A stretch of DNA of 64,000 nucleotides from Candidatus Dormiibacterota bacterium (GTDB taxonomy: Bacteria; Chloroflexota; Dormibacteria; Aeolococcales; Aeolococcaceae), in the NCBI GenBank assembly GCA_003162415.1, contig PMOL01000016.1, positions 1 through 64,000 of the forward strand, given 5' to 3'. The notes beneath the pieces were generated by a model. The model saw only the letters and a program-made list of their open reading frames with translations, was not told the DNA's origin and ran no database searches. Shown in pieces: positions 8,841-17,174 of this stretch. The position numbers were made by a program, and so were the translations under genes. Each line of letters begins with the position of its first letter. Position 1 is the stretch's first letter.

Positions 8841-9192
8841 GATGTGTTCTCCCCTGTAGCTCGAGTAGGTCATCCGGTCGATCAAGGCGATGCCCTGGCC
8901 TTGAAACGGGAACCTTATTACGCTGGATGGTCCTGCCGTCATGACGACGTAGGTCGCGTTGCGCGGTTTCGCAAAGCGCTCCCGGATTCACGACGAACCC
9001 GGGAGCGCTCGCAGTCCCCCATCCCTCCAGGCCGTTCCCCAGCGATCGGTGCAAAGGTACCGAACGTCGTAAGACTATCAAACCCGTCATCACGTTGCAA
9101 GCATTTATTTCCTGCGGTGCATGAACGCAACATCCGAGTGCTGTGGGTTGCGTCGGCGCAACAACCGACACGCTGGATTGCACATTTGACAC
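8841..9192. other. Intergenic region without a gene
   Basis: This stretch of 352 bp separates two minus-strand genes. It holds the terminator-like hairpin at 8975-9009 and a 6-bp hairpin with a TCGG loop at 9148-9163. The 8841-8974 part is the upstream region of the 68-residue membrane protein, without a convincing promoter. I see no coding potential in either strand. Confidence 0.5.
8975..9009 (-). terminator. Terminator downstream of the spermidine-synthase-like gene
   Basis: A perfect 11-bp stem (AGCGCTCCCGG with CCGGGAGCGCT) and a 13-nt loop are followed on the minus strand by a short T-containing tract (TTTG). It lies about 185 bp past the stop of the minus-strand gene ending at 9193. 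Confidence 0.5.
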
Positions 9193-10710
9193 TCACGGCG
9201 CGGTTGGAAGCAGGTGCTCGTCGAGGACCCCGCCACCCGCGATGTAGGCGAGGATGGCCCGATCGGTCAGCCATTCCACCGGCGCGCGGTCGTCGGTGAG
9301 GGGGTCCTTGGATGGCGGTGCGACGTAGGCCTGCGCGACCACGAGCGGACGAAGCACCTGGATGTTCTCGGGCATCGCGGTCAGTCGCTGCGCCAGTGAG
9401 GATGGCGCGATCCGCTCCGACAGACCGACGACGAGCTCGTTAAAGTGCAGCGCGGGCCACACCCACACCTGGGGAAACACGGTGGCCACCGTGCCGGCGA
9501 CCGCCTGGACCAATCCGTTGTTCCCGGGAACGCGCTCGACGTTGAGCGCGACGCCGCCACCAGGATCGAGGTGCGCGCGTATCAGTGCGAAGAACTCCTG
9601 GGTCGCGAGATAGAAGGGGATGTATTCCGTTCTATATGCGTCGACGATGATGAGGTCGTAGTGCTGCGCGGTGGTCTCGAGGTACTCACGACCATCCGCG
9701 GTGATCACGTGCAGGTTGGGAATCGCGTCGAGGCCCATGTACTGACGTGCGAGCTGCGTGACCACCGGGTCGAGCTCCACCGCGTCGATGGCGATGCCCG
9801 GGTATTCGGAGGCCAGCGCGCGGGCCGTCGTCCCGCCCGCGTTGCCGATCACCAGGACGCGATGCATCGTACCGGCGAGGAGTGGGGGCACCACGAGTGG
9901 CATGTCCCACTCGCCACCGCTCAGCGCGGTATCGGCGCGGTACACGGATTGATCCGCGATCCCGTCATCGAAGCGCATGACCGTCTTGCCGCCTCCCTCA
10001 CGCACCACCTGGATGAACTGGTACGTCGTCTCGCGCTCGGCGAGGGTTCCCTGCGTCTCCTTGACCAGGCCGGGCGGCAGGATGAGCAGCACGATGATCA
10101 CCGCGCTCGCGATCACGGCAGGACGCAACAGGAGCGGCATCGAGACCAGGGCCACCAGCAGCGCCGCAGTGAGCAGCGTGCGCTGGGTCCCTACTCCAGG
10201 GATGAGCACCAGCGCCGATCCGAATGTGCCAATGATGGCGCCAACTGTCGCGAGTGACGAGAGGCGTCCGCTGGTACGGCCGGCCCGGTCGATGTCAGTC
10301 AGTGCCAGGCGCAATGCGAAGGGCGAGGCCATGCCGAGCAGGGTCACGGGCACCGAGAAGAGCAGCAGCGTCGAGAGAAATGACCCCGCCACGGTGCCGA
10401 CACTCACCGCCGCGAAGCCCTGCAGCGCCAGGTTGAGGAAAGGCCGCGCGACGAAGGGAAGGGCCGCCGTGCACAGCGCGGCGATGACGAGGATCAGGCC
10501 GAGGACCCGCGGCGTCGGGTGCCTGTCGGCGACGCGCCCGCCAAGCCAGTAGCCCACCGACAGATAGATGAGGATCAGACCGATGACGTTCGCCCAGACC
10601 ACTGTCGATTGACCGAAGTAGGGAGCGAGCAGTCGGGTGGCGCAGATCTCCGTCGCAAGCGACGAGGCACCGGCGGTGAACACGACCGCGGGCAGCAGGC
10701 GTGAGGTCAC
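9193..10710 (-). CDS. Membrane-fused spermidine synthase-like protein
   Basis: This product of 505 residues has two parts. Residues 1-215 form about six or seven membrane helices, as in proteins with an N-terminal MFS-like domain. The C-terminal half is a Rossmann methyltransferase fold of the spermidine synthase type, with V-I-G-N-A-G-G, an acidic E-L-D-P after beta-2, D-G-R-E-Y-L and I-I-V-D-A-Y. The classical D-x-x-D substrate pair is altered to D-A-Y-R, so true aminopropyl transfer is uncertain. Start is GTG at 10710, with TACGAT ending 6 nt upstream and no Shine-Dalgarno, which fits leaderless initiation. Its function in this fused form is unsettled in the family. Confidence 0.75.
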   Translation of the reverse strand: MTSRLLPAVVFTAGASSLATEICATRLLAPYFGQSTVVWANVIGLILIYLSVGYWLGGRVADRHPTPRVLGLILVIAALCTAALPFVARPFLNLALQGFAAVSVGTVAGSFLSTLLLFSVPVTLLGMASPFALRLALTDIDRAGRTSGRLSSLATVGAIIGTFGSALVLIPGVGTQRTLLTAALLVALVSMPLLLRPAVIASAVIIVLLILPPGLVKETQGTLAERETTYQFIQVVREGGGKTVMRFDDGIADQSVYRADTALSGGEWDMPLVVPPLLAGTMHRVLVIGNAGGTTARALASEYPGIAIDAVELDPVVTQLARQYMGLDAIPNLHVITADGREYLETTAQHYDLIIVDAYRTEYIPFYLATQEFFALIRAHLDPGGGVALNVERVPGNNGLVQAVAGTVATVFPQVWVWPALHFNELVVGLSERIAPSSLAQRLTAMPENIQVLRPLVVAQAYVAPPSKDPLTDDRAPVEWLTDRAILAYIAGGGVLDEHLLPTAP

Positions 10711-10739
10711 CGGGGGATCGTAATCGCGGCAGATGTAGC

Positions 10740-10767
10740 GACGGCTCGCCTTGGGGGGCGAGCCGTC
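10740..10767. terminator. Hairpin downstream of the 78-residue protein gene
   Basis: A perfect 11-bp stem (GACGGCTCGCC with GGCGAGCCGTC) and a 6-nt loop lie downstream of the minus-strand gene ending at 10813. It has no U-tract, so its role as a terminator is inferred from position. Confidence 0.45.
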
Positions 10768-10812
10768 TTGGGAGGGAGGCTATGTGAGGCGGTCACCCGC
10801 CGCGACGGCGTG

Positions 10813-11049
10813 TCAGGTCGCCGTCGATCCACCGGTGTGCGGACACGCATGCGACGTCCCTGGTGTGGTCGACGCCAGGGTCGAGACCGACGAGCCGGCG
10901 TTGGCGGCGACGAAGCCGCCGATGCCGCCTCCGATGAGCACACCCGCGGCGAGGAGCAGCGCAACCGGGCCCCGGCCGAGGCCGCCGAAGCTGCGCCGAT
11001 GCGACTGGTCTTCGGACGGCGAGACGTCTGTGTAGTTGTCCTGATCCAT
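10813..11049 (-). CDS. Small single-span membrane protein
   Basis: The product has 78 residues: an acidic cytoplasmic head (M-D-Q-D-N-Y), a basic R-R-S stretch, one Gly/Ala-rich helix at about 30-49, then a Ser/Thr-rich tail with a C-P-H-T-G motif outside. AGGAGG 5-6 nt before the ATG makes it a confident gene despite its size. A TAATCT hexamer upstream may be its -10. I do not recognise the family. A Cys and two His in the tail could bind metal, but this is speculation. Confidence 0.65.
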   Translation of the reverse strand: MDQDNYTDVSPSEDQSHRRSFGGLGRGPVALLLAAGVLIGGGIGGFVAANAGSSVSTLASTTPGTSHACPHTGGSTAT

Positions 11050-11115
11050 CGCAAACCTCCTAGGGTTCGTTCACGTGGAGATTAGGAGCGTCAACCTTTC
11101 GACTTGGTGACAGTC

Positions 11116-11133
11116 CCCCACTCACGAGTGGGG
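11116..11133. repeat. 18-bp palindrome
   Basis: CCCCACTC-AC-GAGTGGGG is a perfect 8-bp inverted repeat with a 2-nt centre, between the end of the sugar dehydrogenase gene and the start of the 78-residue protein gene. The tiny centre favours a protein-binding site over a hairpin. Confidence 0.4.
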
Positions 11134-11246
11134 CGGACACAACTTCCGCCTGCGCCGTGCACCGAAGGTGTCCAACTCAGTCAATCGCCGCATTCGCGCG
11201 AACTGACAATGTCGCACAACGTAAGAGCTGCTGACAGCCGCACGCT

Positions 11247-12506
11247 CTACGCCAGCTCGTAGATGTGGCCGGTGTCGGAGTAATACAACGCGTGGTTCGG
11301 CCCCTCGACCACGTCGAGACGGCATCCCGACGGACCGAGACGGACGCTGGCGTTGGGGCTGCCCGCGGTGACGATACCCATGCCCTTGTCGTAGGAGCAG
11401 AACACGAGGTGCCCGGCGTAGCCGGACGGTCCGCTCGCGTCGACGAATGTCGCGCCGGTGGGAACGTAGGTGCTCGCCTCGCTGCTCCAGTTCGGCGGCA
11501 GGCCGCCGCCGCAGGTCGACGCCGCCAGCGGGTGACTGTAGCCGTAGCAATCGGGCCACTGATAGTGAGCGCCGCGGGTGACGTTCAGGAAGAGCGTGTC
11601 GTAGCCGGTCCCGGGACTGCCGGCGTCGCCGGAGGGTCCGTTCATCGTGATGGCGAGCTGACCGGTGGAGGAGAACGCGATCCCGAAGGGGTTGCGAAAG
11701 CCATACGCCCAGACGGGGTTGGTCGCTCCGAAGGGATTGTTCGACGGGATCGAGCCGTCAGGGTTGTAGCGGAGCACCTTGCCCCGGACGTCGCTCACGT
11801 TCTGCGCGCTCGGCGCGTCGTGCTCGTCGCCGAGGGTGACGTAGAGCTTGCCGTCCGGTCCGAAGGCGATGCGTCCACCCTTATGACAGCAGTCATTTCC
11901 CGCTGGAAACGTGGCGATGATGGTTGCGTGGATCCCGGTTCCGTTGCAGTCATACCACCGAATCACGTGCTGAGTCCGGTAGCTCGCGTCGGAGTAGAAC
12001 GCATACACAAAGCGATCGGTTGTGAAGGTTTGGCTGACAGCGAGGCCAAGCAGACCGCGCTCGCTGTAACTCCCATTCGGCTCGGCGGTCACCGTCCTAA
12101 CCTTGGCGAACACGCGCGACGCGCCATTCTGCCAGACCCTCACGGTGCCTGAGCGCTCGGTCCAGAACAGCCGGCCGTCGGGTGCGAACGCGAGCGCGGT
12201 CGCGAAGTTGGCTCCGATGGTGCCGGTCGGCGCGCGCTCGTGCGACGGAGCAACGCAGGCGTTCGCCGTTGGCGACGGCGTGCCGGTCACGATTCCGGCT
12301 GTCGACGTCACCTCAGGCGTGGCTGTGGGGCTCGGTGACGGCTTCGGCGTCGATCCGCACGCGGTCGCGACTAACGCAAGACCGGCAAGCGCCGCGAGAC
12401 GACGGTAGCTGCGCCCTCGCTCAGCCGACAGCGACGCTTGACTCCTCGTCGACCTCCGCGATGGCGACGATGTCGAGATGTTCGCGCGCCCAGGCATCGA
12501 TGGCAT
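11247..12506 (-). CDS. Lipoprotein PQQ-type sugar dehydrogenase (GSDH family)
   Basis: The C-terminal 330 residues match the six-bladed glucose/sorbosone dehydrogenase fold: L-A-F-A-P-D-G-R-L-F-W-T-E-R, E-R-G-L-L-G-L-A, F-G-P-D-G-K-L-Y-V-T-L-G-D and F-R-N-P-F-G-I-A-F. These enzymes oxidise sugars with PQQ outside the membrane. A lipobox (L-V-A-T-A-C) directs membrane anchoring and is followed by a Pro/Ser/Thr linker. The start is unsure: the only canonical in-frame ATGs (12506, 12497) overlap the upstream regulator by about 80 bp and would leave about 33 residues before the signal peptide. A CTG at 12431 preceded by AGGAG would give a normal lipoprotein signal. It lies directly downstream of the HxlR regulator, so it is probably co-transcribed. 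Confidence 0.78.
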   Translation of the reverse strand: MPSMPGRANISTSSPSRRSTRSQASLSAERGRSYRRLAALAGLALVATACGSTPKPSPSPTATPEVTSTAGIVTGTPSPTANACVAPSHERAPTGTIGANFATALAFAPDGRLFWTERSGTVRVWQNGASRVFAKVRTVTAEPNGSYSERGLLGLAVSQTFTTDRFVYAFYSDASYRTQHVIRWYDCNGTGIHATIIATFPAGNDCCHKGGRIAFGPDGKLYVTLGDEHDAPSAQNVSDVRGKVLRYNPDGSIPSNNPFGATNPVWAYGFRNPFGIAFSSTGQLAITMNGPSGDAGSPGTGYDTLFLNVTRGAHYQWPDCYGYSHPLAASTCGGGLPPNWSSEASTYVPTGATFVDASGPSGYAGHLVFCSYDKGMGIVTAGSPNASVRLGPSGCRLDVVEGPNHALYYSDTGHIYELA

Positions 12507-12780
12507 CGATCACCCGCTGCAGGTCGACACCCGCCGGAGCGAGCTCGTACGACGTGCGCGGCGGCATCTGCGAGTGCACGGTTCGGCGAAGGAGGCCGAG
12601 GTCCTCGAGATGATCGAGGCGGACCTTGAGCGTTGCCGGGTTGCAGCCACCGACCGCGCGCCCAAGCTCGTTGAAGCCGAGCGGTCCGTCGAGGAGGGCG
12701 CGGACGATGTGCATCGTCCACTTCTCCTGCAGCACCTGGATCGCCTCGTGGACAGGGCAGTAATCGCGTTCAGCATCCAT
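12421..12780 (-). CDS. HxlR-family transcriptional regulator
   Basis: A winged-helix protein of 119 residues with the HxlR layout: C-P-V near residues 8-10, L-x-x-K-W-T at 17-22, then G-F-N-E-L-G-R, L-K-V-R-L-D-H-L-E-D-L-G-L-L and R-T-S-Y-E-L-A-P-A-G. HxlR/YodB members bind palindromes, and several respond to electrophiles or disulfide stress through the N-terminal Cys. GGAGGA 8 nt upstream supports the ATG. It is divergent from the YceI-DsbA-MFS operon and upstream of the sugar dehydrogenase gene, so control of the redox-related YceI/DsbA operon is a reasonable inference. Confidence 0.85.
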   Translation of the reverse strand: MDAERDYCPVHEAIQVLQEKWTMHIVRALLDGPLGFNELGRAVGGCNPATLKVRLDHLEDLGLLRRTVHSQMPPRTSYELAPAGVDLQRVIDAIDAWAREHLDIVAIAEVDEESSVAVG

Positions 12781-12847
12781 GTGGGGGGTCCTCCATCCCG
12801 ATCCAGATCTTAGCGTGAGATCGGGTGAAGTTAGGGATTGGGATCAC

Positions 12848-12881
12848 TTGACAAACTATAGCACTTTACTTCATGATGTGC
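12848..12881 (+). promoter_or_regulatory. Promoter of the yceI-like operon with possible operator
   Basis: A perfect -35 (TTGACA, 12848-12853) is followed after 18 bp by CATGAT (12872-12877) as -10. A GCAC...GTGC dyad (12861-12881, 13-nt centre) spans the -10. It lies between the divergent HxlR gene and the YceI gene, where an HxlR operator would be expected. The segment is notably AT-rich for this DNA. Confidence 0.5.
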
Positions 12882-12944
12882 AGATCGGACGAAATGATGT
12901 CCGAGGCCGCCCGGGGCACTCCCGGCATTCAAGGAGTACACGCC

Positions 12945-13520
12945 ATGACGTGGAGTCTTGACCCGCACCACACCTCTGTCACCTTCAGCGCGAAGCACCT
13001 CGGTGTCGCCACCGTGCGCGGCAGCTTCGGCCAGGTGACCGCGAATCTGGAGCTGAACGATCCGAACGACCCGACGACCGGGAGCGGCTCGATCACCATC
13101 CAGGCAGCGAGCATCACCACCGGTTCCGAGCAGCGCGACGGACATCTCAAGAGCCCCGACTTCCTCGACATCGCGAAGTACCCGGACATCGTGTTCACGC
13201 TGAAGTCGATCGCGCCTGACGGCGACCACTTCAGGGTCGTCGGCGACCTCACCATCAACAACGTTACCAAAGAGCTCGCACTCGATTACGAGCACAGTGG
13301 TGTGGTCGTCGACCCGTTTGGCAACACCAAGGTTGGTGGAACGCTCACCGGGACCCTGAACCGCTCGGACTGGGGACTCGTGTGGAACGTTCCCCTCGGT
13401 GGCGGCGGCTTCCTGGTGAGCGAGAAGGTCAAGCTCGAGATCGACGGTGAGCTCGGGGAGGACAAGCCTGCGGTTGAGGAGTCTGCGACCGCGGAGGCTG
13501 CAGCCGGAGCGACCGCGTAA
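12945..13520 (+). CDS. YceI-family protein
   Basis: The product has 191 residues: the lipocalin-like YceI fold, opening W-S-L-D-P-H-H-T-S-V-T-F, with K-H-L-G-V-A-T-V-R-G-S-F, F-L-D-I-A-K-Y-P-D-I-V-F and the V-x-G-D-L-T-I-N-N-V-T-K motif. YceI proteins bind isoprenoid-like lipids such as polyprenyl quinones. No signal peptide is seen, so this one is probably cytoplasmic. The C-terminal 20 residues are an Ala/Glu-rich tail. The start at 12945 is set by AAGGAG 8 nt upstream; earlier in-frame ATGs lack a site. It is first in an operon with a DsbA-like protein and an MFS exporter. Confidence 0.88.
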   Translation: MTWSLDPHHTSVTFSAKHLGVATVRGSFGQVTANLELNDPNDPTTGSGSITIQAASITTGSEQRDGHLKSPDFLDIAKYPDIVFTLKSIAPDGDHFRVVGDLTINNVTKELALDYEHSGVVVDPFGNTKVGGTLTGTLNRSDWGLVWNVPLGGGGFLVSEKVKLEIDGELGEDKPAVEESATAEAAAGATA

Positions 13521-13542
13521 CATTTAGGGCAAAAGAGGTTCT

Positions 13543-14217
13543 ATGACGATGGCTGAGAAGATTCGCTTCCACTTCGACCCACTCTGCCCGTGGTGCTATC
13601 AGACGTCTCGCTGGGCGCGCCGTCTTGATGACCTCGGCGTGGTCGAGGTGGAGTGGCGCGTCTTCTCGCTCGCCATCGTCAACAGTGGCGATGAGGGGCG
13701 AGCGGCTGCGGACACCGGGTCCGCGCCGTCGCTCCGCACCGCGATCGCAGTGCGCAACGCACACGGCAACGCTGCCGTCGGCGCGTTCTACAAGGCGCTG
13801 AGCGACGCACGCCATCAGCGCGGCCTCCCCCTCGACGACCATGCGGTGATCGAAGCATCGCTGCGCGAGGCAGGCCTGGAGCCCGAACTGCTCGAGCAGG
13901 CACTCGCCGACCCGTCGACGTGGGATGCCGTGCAGCGCGAGCACGACGAGGCCGTCTCGGTGCACAAGGCGTTCGGCGTACCGACGATCGTCCTCGACGG
14001 CGGCGATGGGCCCCAGATGTTCGGACCCATCATCACTGACATTCCGGACGACGAGGGAGCCGTCGATCTCTGGCGGCATTTCGCCTGGATGGCGCGCAAT
14101 CCGAACGTCGCCGAGGTCAAGCGCGAGCGGCTGCCGCTCGACCTCGAGAGCATCCGCGTGTGGCGGCGCGAACGCGAGCAGCGCGAACGGGAAAAGCAGG
14201 CGCAGTCGGCGGCGTGA
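13543..14217 (+). CDS. DsbA/FrnE-like thioredoxin-fold oxidoreductase
   Basis: Of 224 residues. The N-terminus has a thioredoxin-fold C-P-W-C active site (Cys15, Cys18) in the context F-H-F-D-P-L-C-P-W-C-Y, followed by an alpha-helical insert and the cis-Pro segment G-V-P-T-I-V, as in the DsbA subfamily of mycothiol/FrnE-like oxidoreductases. No signal peptide, so a cytoplasmic thiol or isomerase activity is likely. The highly charged C-terminal tail overlaps the start of the next gene by 4 bp. It follows the YceI gene after 22 bp in the same operon. Confidence 0.8.
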   Translation: MTMAEKIRFHFDPLCPWCYQTSRWARRLDDLGVVEVEWRVFSLAIVNSGDEGRAAADTGSAPSLRTAIAVRNAHGNAAVGAFYKALSDARHQRGLPLDDHAVIEASLREAGLEPELLEQALADPSTWDAVQREHDEAVSVHKAFGVPTIVLDGGDGPQMFGPIITDIPDDEGAVDLWRHFAWMARNPNVAEVKRERLPLDLESIRVWRREREQREREKQAQSAA

Positions 14218-15968
14218 CCACAACGGGTGTCAGCGCCCCCGCCCCCAAGACCTCGCGCAAGCACGGCGAGGTCGGTCCCCACTACAAGTGGGTTGCGCTG
14301 TCCAACACGACGATCGGCATGCTCATGGCGACGGTCAACTCGTCGATCGTGCTCATCTCGCTGCCGGCGATCTTCCGCGGCATCAAGCTGAATCCGCTCA
14401 TCCCGAGCAACGTCAGCTACCTGCTCTGGATGATCATGGGCTACATGGTCGTCACCGCCGTGCTGGTGGTGAGCCTCGGACGCATCGGCGACATGTTCGG
14501 CCGCGTCCGCTTGTACAACCTGGGGTTTCTCGTCTTCACGGTAGGATCGATCCTGCTCTCGCTGGTGTTCACCACCGGTCCGACTGCCGCGCTGGAGCTG
14601 ATCCTGTTCCGCCTGATCCAGGGCGTCGGCGGGGCGATGATCTTCGCCTGCTCGACGGCCATCCTCACCGACGCGTTTCCGCAGAGCGAGCGCGGGATGG
14701 CGCTCGGTATCAACGCTGTTGCCGCGGTGTCGGGATCATTCATCGGGCTCATCGTCGGAGGACTGCTGAGCACGACGGACTGGCACCTGGTGTTCCTCGT
14801 GTCGGTTCCGGTCGGCTTGTTCGGAACCGCGTGGGCGTATCTCAAGCTGCGCGAGACCGGCATCGTGAAGCGGTCTCGAGTGGACTGGTGGGGCAACGTG
14901 CTGTTCGCCGTCGGCTTGGTCTCGGTACTTGTGGGCATCACCTACGGGATTCAGCCGTACGCCGGGCATTCGATGGGCTGGACCAATCCCTCGGTACTCA
15001 CGGCGATTATCGGCGGCGTCGCCCTGCTGGTCATTTTTGTGATCGTCGAGACCCGGGTGGCAGAGCCGATGTTCCGCGTGAGCCTCTTCCGTCTCCGCGG
15101 CTTCACGTTCGGCACCGTCGCGGCGCTGCTCAGTGCCGTGGGGCGTGGCGGCCTGATGTTCATGGTGATCATCTGGCTGCAGGGAATCTGGTTGCCGCTG
15201 CACGGGTACAGCTATCAGTCGACGCCATTCTGGGCCGCGATCTTCATGTTGCCCTTGACCGCGGGGTTTCTCATCGGGGGTCCGTCCTCCGGGTTTCTCT
15301 CGGACCGGCTCGGGTCGCGTGGATTCGCGACGGCGGGGATGATCTTCTCGGCCATCGGCTTCGGGCTGCTCATGTTGCTGCCGGCAAACTTCGCCTACCT
15401 GCCCTTTGCGTCGCTCCTGTTCCTCGTGGGGCTGTCGATGGGCATGTTCGTCGCCCCGAATACCGCAGGCGTTATGAACGCGGTGCCTGCGGAACGCCGC
15501 GGGGTCGCATCGGGGATGCTGGCGACGTTCCAGAACAGCGGCATGACGCTGTCGATCGGCATCTTCTTCTCGCTGATGATCGCGGGGCTCAGCTCCACGT
15601 TGCCGTCGACAATGTTCGCCGGGCTGACCGCGCACGGCGTGTCGACGACGGTGGCGCACCAGGTCGCGAACCTGCCACCGGTGGGATCGCTCTTCGCGGC
15701 GTTCCTCGGGTACAACCCGATGACCACGCTGCTCGGACCGTCGCTCCACACTCTCTCGGCGAGCCAGGCCGCGTACCTGTCGGGGCACACCTTCTTTCCG
15801 AACTTGATCAGCAACCCATTCATCGTCGGGATGCACATCACCTTCGCGTTCTCGGTCGTCATGATGCTGGTCGGTGCGACGGCGTCATGGCTTCGAGGTG
15901 GAAGCCCTGCACGGCCTGCAGCCGCGCGCGTGACGACGCGGACAGAGGCCATTGAGCTCGCGGGCTAG
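14214..15968 (+). CDS. MFS transporter, 14-TM DHA2 type
   Basis: A transporter of 584 residues with 14 predicted helices. Motif A after helix 2 is seen as G-R-I-G-D-M-F-G-R-V-R; R-L-I-Q-G-V-G-G-A and G-L-I-V-G-G-L-L fit motifs B and C of drug:H+ antiporters of the EmrB/QacA group. The GTG at 14214 forms a GTGA overlap with the stop of the DsbA-like gene, so translation is coupled; the first 35 residues are hydrophilic. The substrate is unknown. Membership in a redox/quinone-linked operon behind an HxlR-type promoter suggests export of a toxic electrophile or quinone, which is inference. Confidence 0.82.
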   Translation: MTTTGVSAPAPKTSRKHGEVGPHYKWVALSNTTIGMLMATVNSSIVLISLPAIFRGIKLNPLIPSNVSYLLWMIMGYMVVTAVLVVSLGRIGDMFGRVRLYNLGFLVFTVGSILLSLVFTTGPTAALELILFRLIQGVGGAMIFACSTAILTDAFPQSERGMALGINAVAAVSGSFIGLIVGGLLSTTDWHLVFLVSVPVGLFGTAWAYLKLRETGIVKRSRVDWWGNVLFAVGLVSVLVGITYGIQPYAGHSMGWTNPSVLTAIIGGVALLVIFVIVETRVAEPMFRVSLFRLRGFTFGTVAALLSAVGRGGLMFMVIIWLQGIWLPLHGYSYQSTPFWAAIFMLPLTAGFLIGGPSSGFLSDRLGSRGFATAGMIFSAIGFGLLMLLPANFAYLPFASLLFLVGLSMGMFVAPNTAGVMNAVPAERRGVASGMLATFQNSGMTLSIGIFFSLMIAGLSSTLPSTMFAGLTAHGVSTTVAHQVANLPPVGSLFAAFLGYNPMTTLLGPSLHTLSASQAAYLSGHTFFPNLISNPFIVGMHITFAFSVVMMLVGATASWLRGGSPARPAAARVTTRTEAIELAG

Positions 15969-15977
15969 CGAGGCTGT

Positions 15978-17174
15978 CTACGCCTGAGTCGCGGCATCAT
16001 CGAGCGTTGCGATTGATCGTGTCGGCCCTGGCAGGGTGGCGGGATGCGGCTCTGGAGCGCGAAGCGGCAGCTCGAACCAGACGGTGACCCCACGGGCGTC
16101 GCTTTCGGCGCCCACTCTGCCGCCATGGGCGGCAACCAGCTCCTTGACGATTGCCAGGCCGATACCGGCACCTCCACTTCCGCGGGCGCGGCTGGGGTCA
16201 GCCCGAAAGAACCGCTCGAAGATATGAGGGAGTGAGCCATCGTCAATGGTCTCGCCGACATCGTGTACGGCAAGACGCACGGACTCGCCGCGTCGCGTCA
16301 GGGTCAGGGTGATCGTGCTGCCGGTTCGCGCACAACGGACGGCGTTGTCGACGACGTTGCCGATGACCTGACCCAAGCGTCCGGCGTCGCCCACAACCAC
16401 CAGACTGTCGTCAGCAGCCTCGATTCGCCACGACAGATCGTGCTGCTGCAGGCTGGCATCGAACCCGAGGACAACGTCCCGTACCAGAGTCTCGAGATGC
16501 AGCGGCTGCCGTGACATCCGGTCCGAAGCCAGCTGTGCGTCCGCAAGTCCGCGCAGATCCTCGACCAGCGCGATCAGTCGATCGAGCTCGGTGTGCGCCT
16601 GCTGCAGTCGCGCGGGGGAGGCCGGGATAATCCCGTCACGCATCCCTTCGATCAGCCCGAGGAGGTTGTGCAGCGGGGTGCGCAGCTCATGCGCAACGTC
16701 ATTGGTCACCTGGCGGCGCAGCTCCTCGAGGCGCTGCAGTGACTGGGCAAGTTCGTTGACGGAATCGGCGACCCCTCCGATCTCGTCGCGCCGGCTGGTC
16801 GCAATCGGCGCGGGTGCATCACCACGGGCCATCTGCCGAGTTGCTTCGCGTACCGCCGTCAGCGGTCGCAGCGCAAGCGTCACTGCAACGAAGCTGAGCC
16901 CGACGGCGATGATGGCGGCGACAGCGATGGTCGGATAGATCTGCGCCTCAACCGCGGCGTCGTAGGCGCGCTGGCCCGCGGCGGGATCCACCGGCTGCCC
17001 GGCCGCGTGCATGATGACCATGAACTCCTGTTGCGCGATGTTGTGCATGAGCACGATGATCAGCACGACGGTCACGGCGATGACGACGACGTTGAGCACG
17101 ACGAGTTGCCAGCGAAGGCCCAGCGCCCGCCAGCGGCGCATGAAGGCAGCACCCACGCGACGTCCCGTGGTCAC
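15978..17174 (-). CDS. Two-component sensor histidine kinase
   Basis: The product has 398 residues: helix 1 at about 22-43, a short external loop of about 35, helix 2 at about 80-102, HAMP, then a dimerisation/phosphoacceptor helix with N-D-V-A-H-E-L-R-T-P-L (His162). The ATPase domain has N-V-V-D-N-A-V-R (N box), V-H-D-V-G-E (G1), F-E-R-F-F-R-A-D (F box) and G-G-A-G-I-G-L-A-I-V (G2). The G1 box departs from the usual D-x-G-x-G, having D-V-G-E. Its GTG start overlaps the regulator stop (GTGA), so the two are translationally coupled. An internal ATG at 17141 is an alternative. The short sensor loop gives no clue to the stimulus. Confidence 0.9.
   Translation of the reverse strand: MTTGRRVGAAFMRRWRALGLRWQLVVLNVVVIAVTVVLIIVLMHNIAQQEFMVIMHAAGQPVDPAAGQRAYDAAVEAQIYPTIAVAAIIAVGLSFVAVTLALRPLTAVREATRQMARGDAPAPIATSRRDEIGGVADSVNELAQSLQRLEELRRQVTNDVAHELRTPLHNLLGLIEGMRDGIIPASPARLQQAHTELDRLIALVEDLRGLADAQLASDRMSRQPLHLETLVRDVVLGFDASLQQHDLSWRIEAADDSLVVVGDAGRLGQVIGNVVDNAVRCARTGSTITLTLTRRGESVRLAVHDVGETIDDGSLPHIFERFFRADPSRARGSGGAGIGLAIVKELVAAHGGRVGAESDARGVTVWFELPLRAPEPHPATLPGPTRSIATLDDAATQA

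Noticed and set aside
13925-15955. Plus-strand frame of about 676 codons overlapping the MFS gene
   Set aside because: Arg/His/Pro/Gly-rich translation in another frame of a convincing 14-helix transporter.
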